Positions 1 to 10,283 of a stretch of 22,601 nt of DNA are shown here, piece after piece. Every line of letters begins with the position of its first letter. The stretch's first letter is position 1. The translations under genes and the position numbers were made by a program. The DNA comes from Russula earlei (Eukaryota > Basidiomycota > Agaricomycetes > Russulales > Russulaceae). The stretch is from positions 1 to 22,601 of the forward strand of contig JAGFNK010000767.1 of NCBI GenBank assembly GCA_025769875.1. Direction: 5' to 3'. Under the pieces are notes generated by a model. It saw nothing but the letters and a program-made list of their open reading frames with translations. It was not told where the DNA came from and did no database searches.

Positions 1-1204
1 TACGTTGAACCCCTCGGTGTTCTCTGCATTTTGAGCCGTACCGGCAAGTTTGTGGCAACCGGTTTGTAGTACGCTTCACACTTCGTTCATGGAAATTGCA
101 TGTCCCCGCCCCCGCGTGCTTTAACTCCAGTGCCAAAGTCCACCTTGTCGTCCGTGCGGATCACGACAACGAGCGATATCTTACCTCGCTCCCGACTGGA
201 AGTAGCCGGTCAGCACAGTATGGATAAATTCCCACCGGGTGTACTTCCTTCCTTTTGGCCTCGGAACAAGTCGCCTCGTGGCAGGTCACGGTCGTCGATT
301 TTGTGTAACGAGACACGAGGCTTTACATGAGTGCTCGCTCTGGAGGCCATGTGTCCTCATGTTTTGTGCCTGGCTCGTCATCATTGGCACCCCACACGGT
401 TGGGAGGCGGTGCTTTCGAGATTCCACGCGCGCATCTTCGATAGTGAAGGAAGTTAGGAGGCGGCGGGCGAAAATGATGGGTCCGAATTAAACCCTCAAG
501 GCTGGCATGCGGCGACCGGATACGGGGTGCTTCCAGGCGCTCCGGTCGTCACTCTCGACTAGGGTTCCCCCATCCATTTGCGACGAACCCTTCCCGACTC
601 GAGGGCCATTCAGTGTGAGTGGCGTAAATATTCCGTGCACTGCCTTTTGCCTTCTCTGTTCAAAAATTCCAGGGTACAAGAGCATGGATAGTCACAGTAG
701 AGTTCGATTCCCAGCCGGAGTGTTGCTCCATATATACCAGCCACGTACAGCAGCTGCTACCCGACTCTCGCGCCCATCGGGGACGGACGGCAGACGGAAA
801 CCTCACAGGCCATGGACGGTACCCAGTTGCCCCGTGACGATAGCTGTTGGCTCCATTTCTGCTCAAGGAACCCCGGTTTGGCTAGCTCGACGACATGCTC
901 CGGACGGTCCAAGTCGCGCTTCTACAATCACGGAATGACTGGGCATTCTTATCCGGGCATCTGATGTACGGTTTTTTTCTTAGTAATAGGGCAATTTCAA
1001 CTAGAGCTATTTTCTTTCACCTCGAAAAGGCCATGATGCGCTCGACCACAACATTCCCCGGGCCCGAGCATTGGGGGTGCCGCACCCACGTTGTCTCCTC
1101 GAGCTTGCGAAGTATAAGTATGTAAACCCTGGGCCATGGAGGAGTCACCAATAGCTTTCAGAGCGCACTCAGTCTGAAACAAACCCTGAGCACAGCAGCT
1201 CATC
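1..1204. other. Gene-free stretch at the left edge
   Basis: I see no convincing gene here. Open frames on both strands are short, overlap each other, lack plausible splice-linked partners and match no family I know. A TATATA string lies at 731-736, but no start codon with a supported coding frame follows at a suitable distance. The last few hundred bases are probably the promoter and 5' leader of the membrane-protein gene starting at 1205. An exon of a gene lying mostly to the left of the window cannot be excluded. Confidence 0.5.
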
Positions 1205-2004
1205 ATGTATCAAAGAACGAACATTGCTTGTGAGTGTCCCCTGATCCGGAACGTCAACCTTGTGCTTCATCCCTGACCACGTTTCCTTGTAGACGAGCTC
1301 CCATCCACGGTCAAAGCACTGAATGATGGTTGGCTGGCAACTTATCAGATCTCGACGGTGGTGGTACGTGCACTTCACGTGGCACCCATCAATCCGCGTC
1401 CGCACAGATAGTCACTCACGATCGATCCGGACTCGGATCATCTGTCGCAGGCGGCGCTCTTCATGATCGTTGAGGTCCAGCTGCTATCCTTCGTGAAAGA
1501 CAAGTCGAACTACGACAACCACTTGAACAAGTCCGCCAAGCACGCCCTCTTGATATTCACGTACAGCGCGCTGTTCTTCTGCCTCAGCGCCACGGTCAGC
1601 GGGCTCATCCTGACGGACGAATTCGGGGAACTCCCCGTGAGGGCCTCCCGCAGAAAGGACCCGATCCAGCAGGGCATCTTCGACAGCGGCGCTCTAGACC
1701 TGCTGCAGACGTATGGCGCAAAGCGCTCCTGGATTTGGGTCATGTGGCATTGTGAGTCTGCCCTATCTACGACCGCAGCCCCGTAACCCCCTTCGACTCA
1801 TTACGGATCGAAGGGCTGTTTTCTCTTATCGCGGCCGCCGTATCTCTGGTCGCCCAGGTGCTTCTGTACGTTTGGCTCGAGGAGTCCAATTCCGTGAGAA
1901 TCACCCTCACGTTCGTAACGCTATTTGCCGTGCTCCCTTTGTTGCACCTCGTACCGCGTCCCAAGAGCGGCAGCGTCAAGCGTCTCGGCATCCCTGGCAG
2001 TTGA
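1205..2004 (+). CDS. Three-TM membrane protein of unknown function, four exons
   Basis: Model: exons 1205-1229, 1293-1363, 1412-1751 and 1814-2004, giving 208 aa. All introns are GT-AG (63, 48 and 62 nt) and the exon sum divides by three. The ATG at 1205 is the first in frame after an upstream TGA. Three hydrophobic helices are visible: near HALLIFTYSALFFCLSATVS, near WLFSLIAAAVSLVAQVLLYV (its first Trp codon is created by splicing exon 3 to exon 4) and near ITLTFVTLFAVLPLLHLV, followed by a basic tail. The layout (soluble N-terminal part, one helix, a charged loop with DEFGELP and RASRRKD, then two helices) resembles a family of small membrane proteins common in Agaricomycetes; I know no function. 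The second half, from 1412, is the strongest. The 25-nt first exon and the second exon are inferred from phase and splice sites. The gene converges with the bromodomain gene. Confidence 0.68.
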
Positions 2005-2446
2005 TTCTGGTCGCTCACCTCTTTGGACTAAATCTCTTCATGAAGTCGAATTTACAACCACACTCACGTTTCTTCATTTCTCTCCGAGTCGGACATTCTG
2101 GGCGCTCCGGACTTGATTAGATCAATTACTGTAAAAAGGGTGTTTCTTACTTTCATTTATACCTTTGCCGTGGCTCATGATATTACGATGAATGTATACG
2201 CCCATGATGACTTGTATTTTTATGCCAAATCACGTCGCTACAGAATATGTTAAGGGGTGTGTTATGTGAATGCCCTCCGGCACTTTACAACCGACTGTAT
2301 GTTGTTGACCTGACGGCATCGGAGGCACACTTCCGGCGCATGATGATATTCCCTCATATCTCCGCGTAGGCAAGCCGAAAGTCTTAGCGCGAAGCATTTC
2401 TACATTACCCCACGGTGCTGTACACCGGCGGTTGCCATGGGACGCG
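2005..2446. other. Convergent intergenic spacer
   Basis: This spacer lies between the stop codons of two converging genes and should hold both 3' untranslated regions. It is richer in A and T than its flanks. I see no separate gene, tRNA or repeat in it. Confidence 0.5.
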
Positions 2447-4603
2447 TCAACATCCAATGGTAGGGATGATATGCCGCAGATGAGGCGGAACAAGTTCGGA
2501 TGGCATTTTCGCAATCTGGTCAATCGGAGCACGCTTCGCCAGGGCGATCAAGTTCATGCGCAGCTCCGTTTCCAGGTCTCGTTCGTTGACAGCGTTCATC
2601 TCGGACTCCACATTCATTCCCGCTGCTCCTGCTTCCATTCGTCTCGCCTGTAGTTGCTCGAGGAGATGTGAGGCGTGGTCGAGCGCGCGGGACAACATCG
2701 TAGAGTCCTCATTCGCGCCTGCACCGGCCCATGCATTCTCCGCGTCGAACAGTTCGTTGGGAGCTGAAATGAGTGAACCGAGGTCCAGTTGAGGTTGAGT
2801 TGGGTGAACGACCGGAATCTCTGATGAGGGGCTAGTAACGGGCAAGTTCTGATCCAGGTCGCTGAATCCTCCTAGTGCGGCCTCAATTGTCCGATGCCGG
2901 CGCTCCGTAAGTTCATCGATGAGCACGGCATCAACGTACTCTACGAGCGCGCCGTTGGGACACCGGTCCGGGGCGTCAGTGTTTTTGGTGACGAACTCTG
3001 CGACGCTTCGCATGTACGCCATCCCGTCAAAACCCCCATATACAACTTCCCGTAGCCAATTTTGTGTGCTTGCGGTCGGGTTGATAGGCGTTTCCGTACG
3101 AACGGCATCCTCCAGATTCGAATATATCGCCTCGAATAGCCGCTCTTGCGTTGGTAAAACCACGGGTGTTCCTCCTGGTGATAGATCACTTGCAAACGAA
3201 GGAAACAATCCATAGTCAGTTGCGTGCAGTGGCCGTGGTTTGCGCCACTCTGGTGTTGATGGTCGTTCTTCGACAACCTCTTTCGTCCTCCCTCGCTGCA
3301 AAGCCGGGCGGGCAATAGTCCAGTGCTGATACTTCGACTTGCTGCTGTCCGTTGGTTCTGACCTAGGGGCTGGAGTCGTTGGTAGGTTTCTGGATGGAAG
3401 AACACTAATGGGCATGGGAAGGTTTATTTGCGAAGAGTCTTGTGACGGTGGGGCGAAAAGCGGATCGACGAGAGGCGCACAAAACTGGTCAGGGACGAGG
3501 GCAGAAAGCACGCTGAACGGTTCCTCCACTACGCCACTAAATTCAGCACAAGCGATGATCTGATGATCCGAACTCACTCTCTGCATAGTCTAGACTCCCG
3601 TCAGTGGCGTATGGAGGACCCCCCTTTTCCATACGTAGGCGTTCCTTCTTCGAACGATATCTTTTGCCTTGCAGAGTATTAGGTCATTGGGGACCGCGAG
3701 AGGCAAGCTATACCTTTTAGTTTCAATGCCAGCATGACCTCGGCCCAATCTGAGCCAGGTGGGAAAACCCCAACGCCGTCCTTGAAGCCAGGAAGGTGGC
3801 CATCGGGTTCTAGTGTCTCAGAGATACCCTCCCTCTTAAGGGCATTCTTTCCTCGTCGATTTGGAGGAGGAGCAGAGGTAGAAACAACAGATGGAGAACG
3901 GCGTGCGGGTGTATCAGGGCCTGCGCTTGGGAGTCCCGTTGCGGCATCTTCATCGGCGTCGACGTTGACATCTTCATCACGATCAATCTCGATGTTCCAG
4001 TCTGTCTCATATTCAATGACGTAGGAAGCCGCTTTGGATATATGGTCGGATGCCCAAGCTTCAATTCGCTCAGCTTCGGTATAGTATATAGTCCCCGAGG
4101 GATTGAACGTTTTCGCGTTGGATATCACAAGACGAAAATCATCCTGGAAATGTAGTTATTGATAACGTCTTTGGAGGAAGAGGGTGATCAAACGTACGGC
4201 AAATTCATCCAGAGATCTATACTTCGACTTGGTTACCTTCTCTGTCATCGTCCCAAAATCCATTGGTCGTGCGATGGCGTCCAAGTACCCTGGCACCTTC
4301 TCTGTGTCAACAGGCTTGAGGAAAAAGGCGTAGTCATCCTTCCTAATGGAAATTAGATGCAGTGTGGAGCAATGAGGTTTCCACTCACTTCTTTATCTTG
4401 GTGATCAGCGATCTGAGCACTTCTTTCAACGGTTTGAGCTTGATAGGGCGGGGATTTTTCTTCACTGCGGTAGGCTCAAGCAACGGACTACTATTCTTAT
4501 TCTTTGCGTTAAGTTCCTTGAGGGCTTTCAACGACGGCAAGACAAGGGTCAAACCAGAGGAACTAGGCCCGATGCGGTTGACCGAAGGGTCTGCATCGCT
4601 CAT
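2447..4603 (-). CDS. Bromodomain protein, BRD7/BRD9-like with DUF3512-like region
   Basis: Model on the minus strand: exons 4603-4389, 4342-4198, 4143-3714, 3667-3578 and 3528-2447, 653 aa, with four GT-AG introns of 46 to 54 nt and exact phase. Residues about 60-160 form a bromodomain: YAFFLKPV, then PGYLDAIARPMDFGTM, then DDFRLVISNAKTFNPSGT. The acetyl-lysine-binding Asn is N134 of the TFN motif, and IYY follows as in BRD7/BRD9. After an acidic, disordered linker the C-terminal half carries ATDYGLFPSF (about 396-405) and ends in HLRHIIPTIGC, consistent with the DUF3512 region of BRD7/BRD9. Those proteins read acetylated histones as subunits of SWI/SNF-type remodellers (PBAF and ncBAF in animals), so a nuclear chromatin role is inferred. 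The bromodomain call is very secure; the complex is inference. The second-to-last junction (DYAE to MEEPFS) depends on a 49-nt intron whose removal restores the family pattern. Confidence 0.92.
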
Positions 4604-7600
4604 CCTGCATCTGTGACTGCCTCATAAGTATATCTTTTGAATAAATCTCATCAGGAAAGGGACAAAGCTTTACATCGAGTGACAAGACGGTGTTTGGAAG
4701 GGAAAGGGAAAACGAGTACATAATAAACCTTAACCCAACGTGTCTTGTCGGCTTGTTGCCTTTTTGGGGGTTCGCCCCTGATCTCCATCAACTACTAATT
4801 CCCAAGGGAACAGCGTAGTTTAAAGCGAAGCGATGTCTCTCTCGCTCTACCGGCAATCCCCCTCCCGTTGTACATCCTTTGTGATTAACGGTGTCAATGG
4901 TCGGTGCGCCGCAAGTCCGATAGCGGACAGAGTGTCATGTTAGTTTTGCTTCCGTAGTCGCTGCCCCTTAGAACGAAGCCAATGCCAAGCGGAATCTCTA
5001 ATAACGACTGCGATTGCCCCGAGACGAGACGATGCCGACTCTCCACATGCATGATGCATCCAAGGCGACGTTACTTTCCATTAGCGGTTACCGAAACGTC
5101 TGGCATGACTTGTTGGGCGACAACTAAAATACTAATCACCCGGAGGTCGTAGGTTATTTGTTATTGCCATTTTCTCGCCTCCGCGTCTCTCGTCTGTATC
5201 CTGCGTATGGGTCGCGCCTCAGTCACAGTGCTCCAACGATTCCGGCCCTGTTTACATTCCATAATAATCAGGCGTAGCTTGATGAAAACGATACCACGTC
5301 CTCGTCGCTGAGTCCTATTGTTTCTGCATGCAATATCATGCCTACCTTCTCTCATCCTAGAAGTGATTTAATCCTCTGCGTTTCTAACTCCGAAGCTTCT
5401 CGATAGTTCCAGGTATATTTTCTGACAATCATTTCATGCCGAAGTGATCTTTCCGGTGGCGAATTGCTATATCCATACGCTTCCACAAATTCTATTCCCG
5501 CACGATACACCTTGCATCAGAAGACCTCACAGGCTTAGCGGGAGTAGCGCGGACTAAGTCAATGATGACTCCCTGCTTATTGTTGCAGATTACCTCTTGC
5601 TAGCAAGTCGGGTGTGATATGACGTCTGCCGTTGAGAGAAATCCTTTCCTCGCCATATCTAGCATAAGTAGAGCTTGAATATCTTGGTACCCTCATCCCA
5701 TCATCGCTTATGCCTTCCGCGGTCTAAAAACGTTCACATGGTTTCTAGAGTGGAGAAATAAGTTTGATTGCGCGGTTCTAGCGGCGGAGAGCTCAAAGGC
5801 TTCTATTATTACCTTCAGGCGTTCCACTACGGCAGAAAAAAGAAAAGTGGAAAGGCGCACAGGTTACGAGTGTTACATCACCTCGTGCCCAATATCATGC
5901 AATGTTCTCGGCGTTAGCTTGGCTCAAGGGCAAACGCTCGATCAGACCCCCGTTCCCATTCGCCGACATCGTTTGTAACACCTTGTTCCTCTCCGGCATC
6001 TGGAGTCCCGTGCAGAAGCGTGGGTTTCAGCCTAGTCCAGGTGCGGAAGATCGATACCCAAGGGTCTCGCCCTGAGCGGTAACGTACATGTATTTCGAGA
6101 AACTCCACTTCCACCCTCTGCGCCACCTCAGGTTACTGGGCGTCTCGAGAGAGTTCAGTCAAGATTATTTTCCCGCACGTGTTAGCAATGGCCATCTATA
6201 TGTGACCCCTTCCTTGATTTCCGCCGTGGTTCCGACTTGTACTAGTCAACCGTATAACGGCATCGTGACAATCGACGTCCCGATAGTCGCGGTTCCCAGG
6301 CGCCCCATTCATAGCGATCACTTTCCACGGCATCAATATATGGCTGATTCACGACGGACGGAACCTTTTCATTTTATTAGGTTAGGGTGCGATCACGGGA
6401 TGACCTTCTTTCGCAGTGCTTGTGTGAAAAACGGAAGTTCTGTACAGATTTCAGTTAGCGATCTATTCAGAAGATGTGGCGTAGAGGAGAGCATGTCCAT
6501 GTCCATCATACATATTAGTAGGGATTACACGACTCGCTTCAACCATGAGGCTTTCGACCATTCGACCATCTCGGAGCGCTCAACTTGACCTATTGCAATG
6601 TGTGACCAGACTTCCAACTTTCAAGATCACTCACCCATAAAGCTAAAATGGCATGTTGCATGGAAACTAGTAGCCTCGACCGTTCCGCTGGGAACATGTG
6701 ACGACTCGGGATTTCCCCCCTCGAGTCGGCGGCACTGCAGGCGGATCGAAGACGGCGGCCGACTGCGGTTGGAGAATAATAGATGGATGGAGAGATCTAT
6801 GGGCTCGGTAAAGACCTTCTGGGATTTATCGTCATTTCCATCGTTAGCTGCCTGGGTTCAGCGGCACGGCCCAGTTTGGTGGTTTGTCAGGGCAACGAGA
6901 GGTGTTGCGCATGGGCATCAGCGATGAGGATGGTACCAATCGGAGGCGCTTATTCGAATCGCAGGCCGAGACGGCCTGAGAGCCTGAGGGGTGTGAAAGC
7001 GATGATGGCGCGCCCTCCAGCAAGGCTCCATAATATTTATCGTCGTCGCAGGTTGACAGTCCCGCTGCATCTAAGTCAGACCATTACCTGCTCGCTGCAC
7101 TGCCACCAAGCGCTAATTACGGAGGGTAGCCGTCGTGTAAGCGTAAGCGAGTTGAGTACCGTGACAGTGAGTGACCTGAACTGATCCGGCACGTCTACAC
7201 GGCTTGATTTGGACATGTTCGTTGCTATAACTCCCCACATCTCATGTCACCCACCCTTCAGGAAACTTCACCGACCTACTTTGGATATCACAACGGTGAC
7301 ATGCCCTGGTTGGAAGAGCGAATCCACCTGAGGGGGATCTCGGGCCCGGAATATCATTTGGGGCTGTCCCATCCCATCAACAGAATCAACGCGGGATACG
7401 GCTATTCTCCCTTTCCTTCCTTACTCCTCAGTCTCGACCCGGGCCATTATCACAACGGGCCATCTCCATCTCCATGCACTCGATCGTACTTTTCTTCCTC
7501 AAAATTGAAGTCTATTTGAGCATCGATCATCCGGCCAACTGGGGTTCTAGCGCTTCTCCATATTTTTTACTTTCTCCACCCACCCTCGCTTTGTCCCTCT

Positions 7601-7919
7601 TCCTTTCCTCGATCTGTACCTCGTCCAGGGCGAGGGTGGCCCACGATTCCTCACCTTTGTGTTTGTTCACTTGACCATCCAACGTGGATGCGTCATTGTC
7701 CACTGCCACCCCACGGCCCAAACTTACTCGCACGTAATCATCCGCTCCTTCGAAGTAGGACCGCAATCGGTCCTAGTCACGATCCCTAACAGCAAAGTTT
7801 TCCACCTTTCCCCGCACCTATCTGCCCTCACCCTCACCTTCCCCTGGTACCCTTCGTTTCAGAGTTCAAATCGTATTGTTTTTCCCAGCATCCCTCCCGA
7901 CACACTCTCCACATCCCCC
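4604..7919. other. Long gene-free region between divergent genes
   Basis: About 3.3 kb separates the starts of the bromodomain gene (minus strand) and the homeodomain gene (plus strand). The longest frames here, at 6088-6588 (+, 166 codons) and 6783-7184 (+, 133 codons), have no recognisable domain, no splice-linked partners and overlapping competitors in other frames. I therefore read the block as regulatory or untranslated DNA. Small TA-rich or CT-rich patches occur, but no repeat or RNA gene stands out. A fast-evolving gene or a long non-coding transcript could be hidden here. Confidence 0.5.
7553..7612 (+). promoter_or_regulatory. Pyrimidine-rich tract upstream of the homeodomain gene
   Basis: A C/T-dominated run about 310 to 370 bp before the ATG at 7920 contains blocks such as TTCTCCATATTTTTTACTTT and TCCCTCTTCCTTTCCTCGAT. 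CT-rich tracts often lie just upstream of transcription starts in filamentous fungi, so this is a candidate core promoter or leader. No binding site is assigned. Confidence 0.35.
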
Positions 7920-9499
7920 ATGACGCAGGAACACTCTGATGACGAGGCGCACTCGCGCTCGGATGCATCATCACATAGTATGGGAAACATAGCCGATACT
8001 GAGATGGACGTTGGGGCCAGCGGCACATCAAGTGCCGAGAATACCCGGCAGGTGAGGGAGAAGCGTGGCGATGGCGCATCTCCCCAACCTCCCCCACCAC
8101 CATCACCAGCAGCAGCAAAGAAGAAGAGAACGCGCACCCTGACCACACCACACCAGTCCGCTGTGCTTCATGCTCTCCTCGCCCAGGTAGGAGGTACCTC
8201 CGATTGGTCGGCGTCTTGACTAACTCAGTGATCGCCGCGAAAACGTCTCTAGTCCCGTTTTCCAACCACTGCCATGCGTGAGGAAGTCGGGCGTTCGATT
8301 GGGTTGAGCGCTCGAAAAGTCCAGGTGAGTTTGGACAGTCTTCACTTCCTGATCTGTCAGTTGATCTGTCCTTGCCCTAGGTCTGGTTTCAGGCAAGTCT
8401 TGGCGTGCTCTTTCTGCATGCGCGCGAGGAACAATCATCTCATGGCAATTCTCCATAGAATCAGCGTCAGAAGGCTCGGCGCCCGCGCAATCAAGGTTCA
8501 GCCGCGCCTGCGCGCCCACCTCAGTACGGCGGGTTCCCTAATGCCCCCGCGCCCTCGTCGGCACCATCCTCTCTTATTCCTTCGAGTTTACCGCCCGACC
8601 GGGGACAGCTCCCGTTCCACGTGGCTCCTACTCCTTTCATTCAGTTCAATGTGAATCGGGAGTATTCATCTCATGAAACCGTCTTCGCATCGTCTGTCAG
8701 CGGCACCAGTCCCAATCCCAACCCCACTTCAGGCGGCAGCCTTCTATCAGGTCCTGGCGTCCCTGGCACAAGCTCATTCGCATCCCGATTCCCACCCATC
8801 CCCCAACCACTACTACCACCACCACCACCGCCACCACCACCACTTCTCGTCGACCCTTCACAATCACAACCACCCAGGGATACCGCCTACTCTAGCGCGC
8901 GCCATGCGCCATCAGGGGATTTTACCTTCAGCCACCCCTTTCCGCCCTTGCAAGTCCCCAAAACCGGTGGCTATAGCGGCCAGAGCCAATACCCGCATCT
9001 CCCTCGCCCTCTGACCGTGTTTGATCACCGCCACCACCTTGGCGACCACAGCAGCAGTGAGCCACGGCCACAGCAGAAAGCCTTCGCGTCGTCGCGCTCG
9101 TCTTCGCGCTCGCAAACTCCCGGGACGACGTCGTTCCTTGTGCCTCGCGGCCGCTTAGACTCTACGCGCGATCTTCCGCGCCTGCAAATCCCCCCGCTGC
9201 ATGTGCCTGACTCATCACATGGGCAGCCGGTGCAGCAGCAGCGCTCCGCCGTGCGCTATTCAACCCCGTCGCCGCCGCAACGACCCCAGGATCCGGTGCG
9301 CTTTTCGCAGCCGTCGGAGCTCGCACTTGTTTCCAATACCGCCGCATCGGGTCCTTCGCGTGGCGGTGAGAGTCCGCATGGGCCTTCTCGGGTGAAGCGT
9401 TTCGACCCCGTGCGCGAGGCAGCGAGCGAGTGCAGTGGGAGCCAGGGCAGCACGTATAGCCCCACGCCCCCGCCTCGCCTCGATACCCCCCACATTTGA
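7920..9499 (+). CDS. Homeodomain transcription factor, four exons
   Basis: Exons 7920-8186, 8253-8324, 8381-8392 and 8459-9499 give 463 aa. The ATG at 7920 is the first in its frame. The acidic, serine-rich N-terminus leads into a basic homeodomain at about residues 68-127. Exon 1 gives KKKRTRTLTTPHQSAVLHAL, exon 2 gives SRFPTTAMREEVGRSIGLSA and ends in RKVQ, exon 3 gives only VWFQ, and exon 4 opens with NQRQKARRPR. W115, F116, N118 and R120 match the invariant WFxNxR of the DNA-recognition helix. Introns are 66 nt (GT-AG), 56 nt (GT-AG) and 66 nt (GC-AG, donor CAG|GCAAGT). The rest of the protein (about 118-463) is low-complexity, rich in Pro, Ser and Gln, with an uninterrupted proline run encoded near 8812-8842. 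It should be a nuclear regulator. It resembles non-mating-type homeobox proteins of mushroom-forming fungi (Hom1/Hom2 class), but I cannot assign a specific member. It is not an HD1/HD2 mating pair. Confidence 0.9.
8393..8458 (+). other. GC-AG intron in the homeodomain gene
   Basis: The donor is CAG|GCAAGT, the usual consensus of GC-AG introns, and the acceptor is CCATAG. Removing exactly this segment joins VWFQ to NQRQK and completes the homeodomain recognition helix. I see no GT donor in phase that would do the same. Confidence 0.8.
8807..8842 (+). repeat. ACC trinucleotide repeat coding for polyproline
   Basis: A run of ACC/CCA triplets, interrupted once by CCG, codes for consecutive prolines in the disordered part of the homeodomain protein. 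It is a typical coding microsatellite that may vary in length between strains. Confidence 0.8.
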
Positions 9500-10283
9500 C
9501 GCCTTGTCATGACCTTTCTCTACGACTTGGTTCTCCTTCTGTCTTATCGTGATCTGAATGTTTTGGCATCATCTCTCTCCTGCGTTGTTTGCTTTGTCCC
9601 ATCATGGGCCGCATTGTCTCATCGTCTATCATTAAATCCGCTCCTTCCAGGCTTTCTCTAGTCCGTTAGATAGTGCTGCACCCAGCTTCTTAGCTTACCC
9701 ACACTCGCTTTTTCTTATCAACCTAACTGCTTAATCTGAGCATGTCTATACTGTCATCGCCGAGACGCGCACTCTTCCATTCGGGGCTAGCCAAGTCTCA
9801 GACAGGCGGTACGTCACCTGCTGCTACCCCACTCTCTCCTCGATTAATTAATTATCGTACGTGGTCACTATAACTACCCTGTCTCCTTTTGTATCGTTGC
9901 CTATCGTCGAGGACGTCTGTATGCGATTGCCTTTTCTACTGTAGCGCAGCCCGTTCACCTCCTGAAATGACTGGCACGGAGGGCTTCGCCGCGCGGATGT
10001 GTCCCCCGATACGCAGAGATTGCGAGGCAACGCACATCCATTCAGTTGCCTGTTTCGTCTGACAGCCATGCAATTTCTAAGTACACACTTCGAACGGTAT
10101 GACAGCCTTGACCTTGCCCTTCCCCTTGCCCTCGCGAGGGCGTTGCTAACACTTGACCAGGCCCTCACGAGACCACAGCAACCATCCCAGGAAGGCCGTC
10201 CCACAGCCGAGGTCCCCAATGCTATGTCATCACCTGATGTGAACAGGCAATGCGGTGTCAGAGACAACAAAAACGAACCCCAT
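9500..10283. other. Convergent intergenic spacer
   Basis: This spacer lies between the stop codons of the homeodomain gene and the TOPORS-like gene. T- and C-rich DNA after 9500 is probably the 3' untranslated region of the homeodomain gene. Overlapping frames at 9848-10420 and 9999-10382 show no domain, and the former runs partly antisense-frame through the last TOPORS-like exon. I see no repeat or RNA gene. Confidence 0.45.

Noticed and set aside
690..720. GTTCGATTC string resembling a tRNA B box
   Set aside because: No A box at the right distance and no acceptor stem can be paired around it.
507..938. 143-codon plus-strand frame near the left end
   Set aside because: No recognisable domain and no plausible splice partners; a minus-strand frame overlaps it, and its composition is like its non-coding surroundings.
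6088..6588. 166-codon plus-strand frame in the long intergenic block
   Set aside because: Length alone is weak evidence at this base composition; no domain, helix pattern or homologous motif is visible.
6783..7184. 133-codon frame with a hydrophobic start
   Set aside because: The hydrophobic stretch is short and the rest is Arg-rich, low-information sequence. Another long frame overlaps it.
7660..7919. N-terminal extension of the homeodomain protein
   Set aside because: The frame is open upstream but contains no ATG, and its translation lacks the acidic Ser-rich character of the accepted N-terminus. The ATG at 7920 was kept.
7920..9499. Homeodomain gene as part of a mating-type (HD1/HD2) locus
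   Set aside because: There is no divergent second homeodomain gene and no MIP or other usual mating-locus neighbour, and the homeodomain is the RTLTTPHQ type rather than HD1 or HD2.
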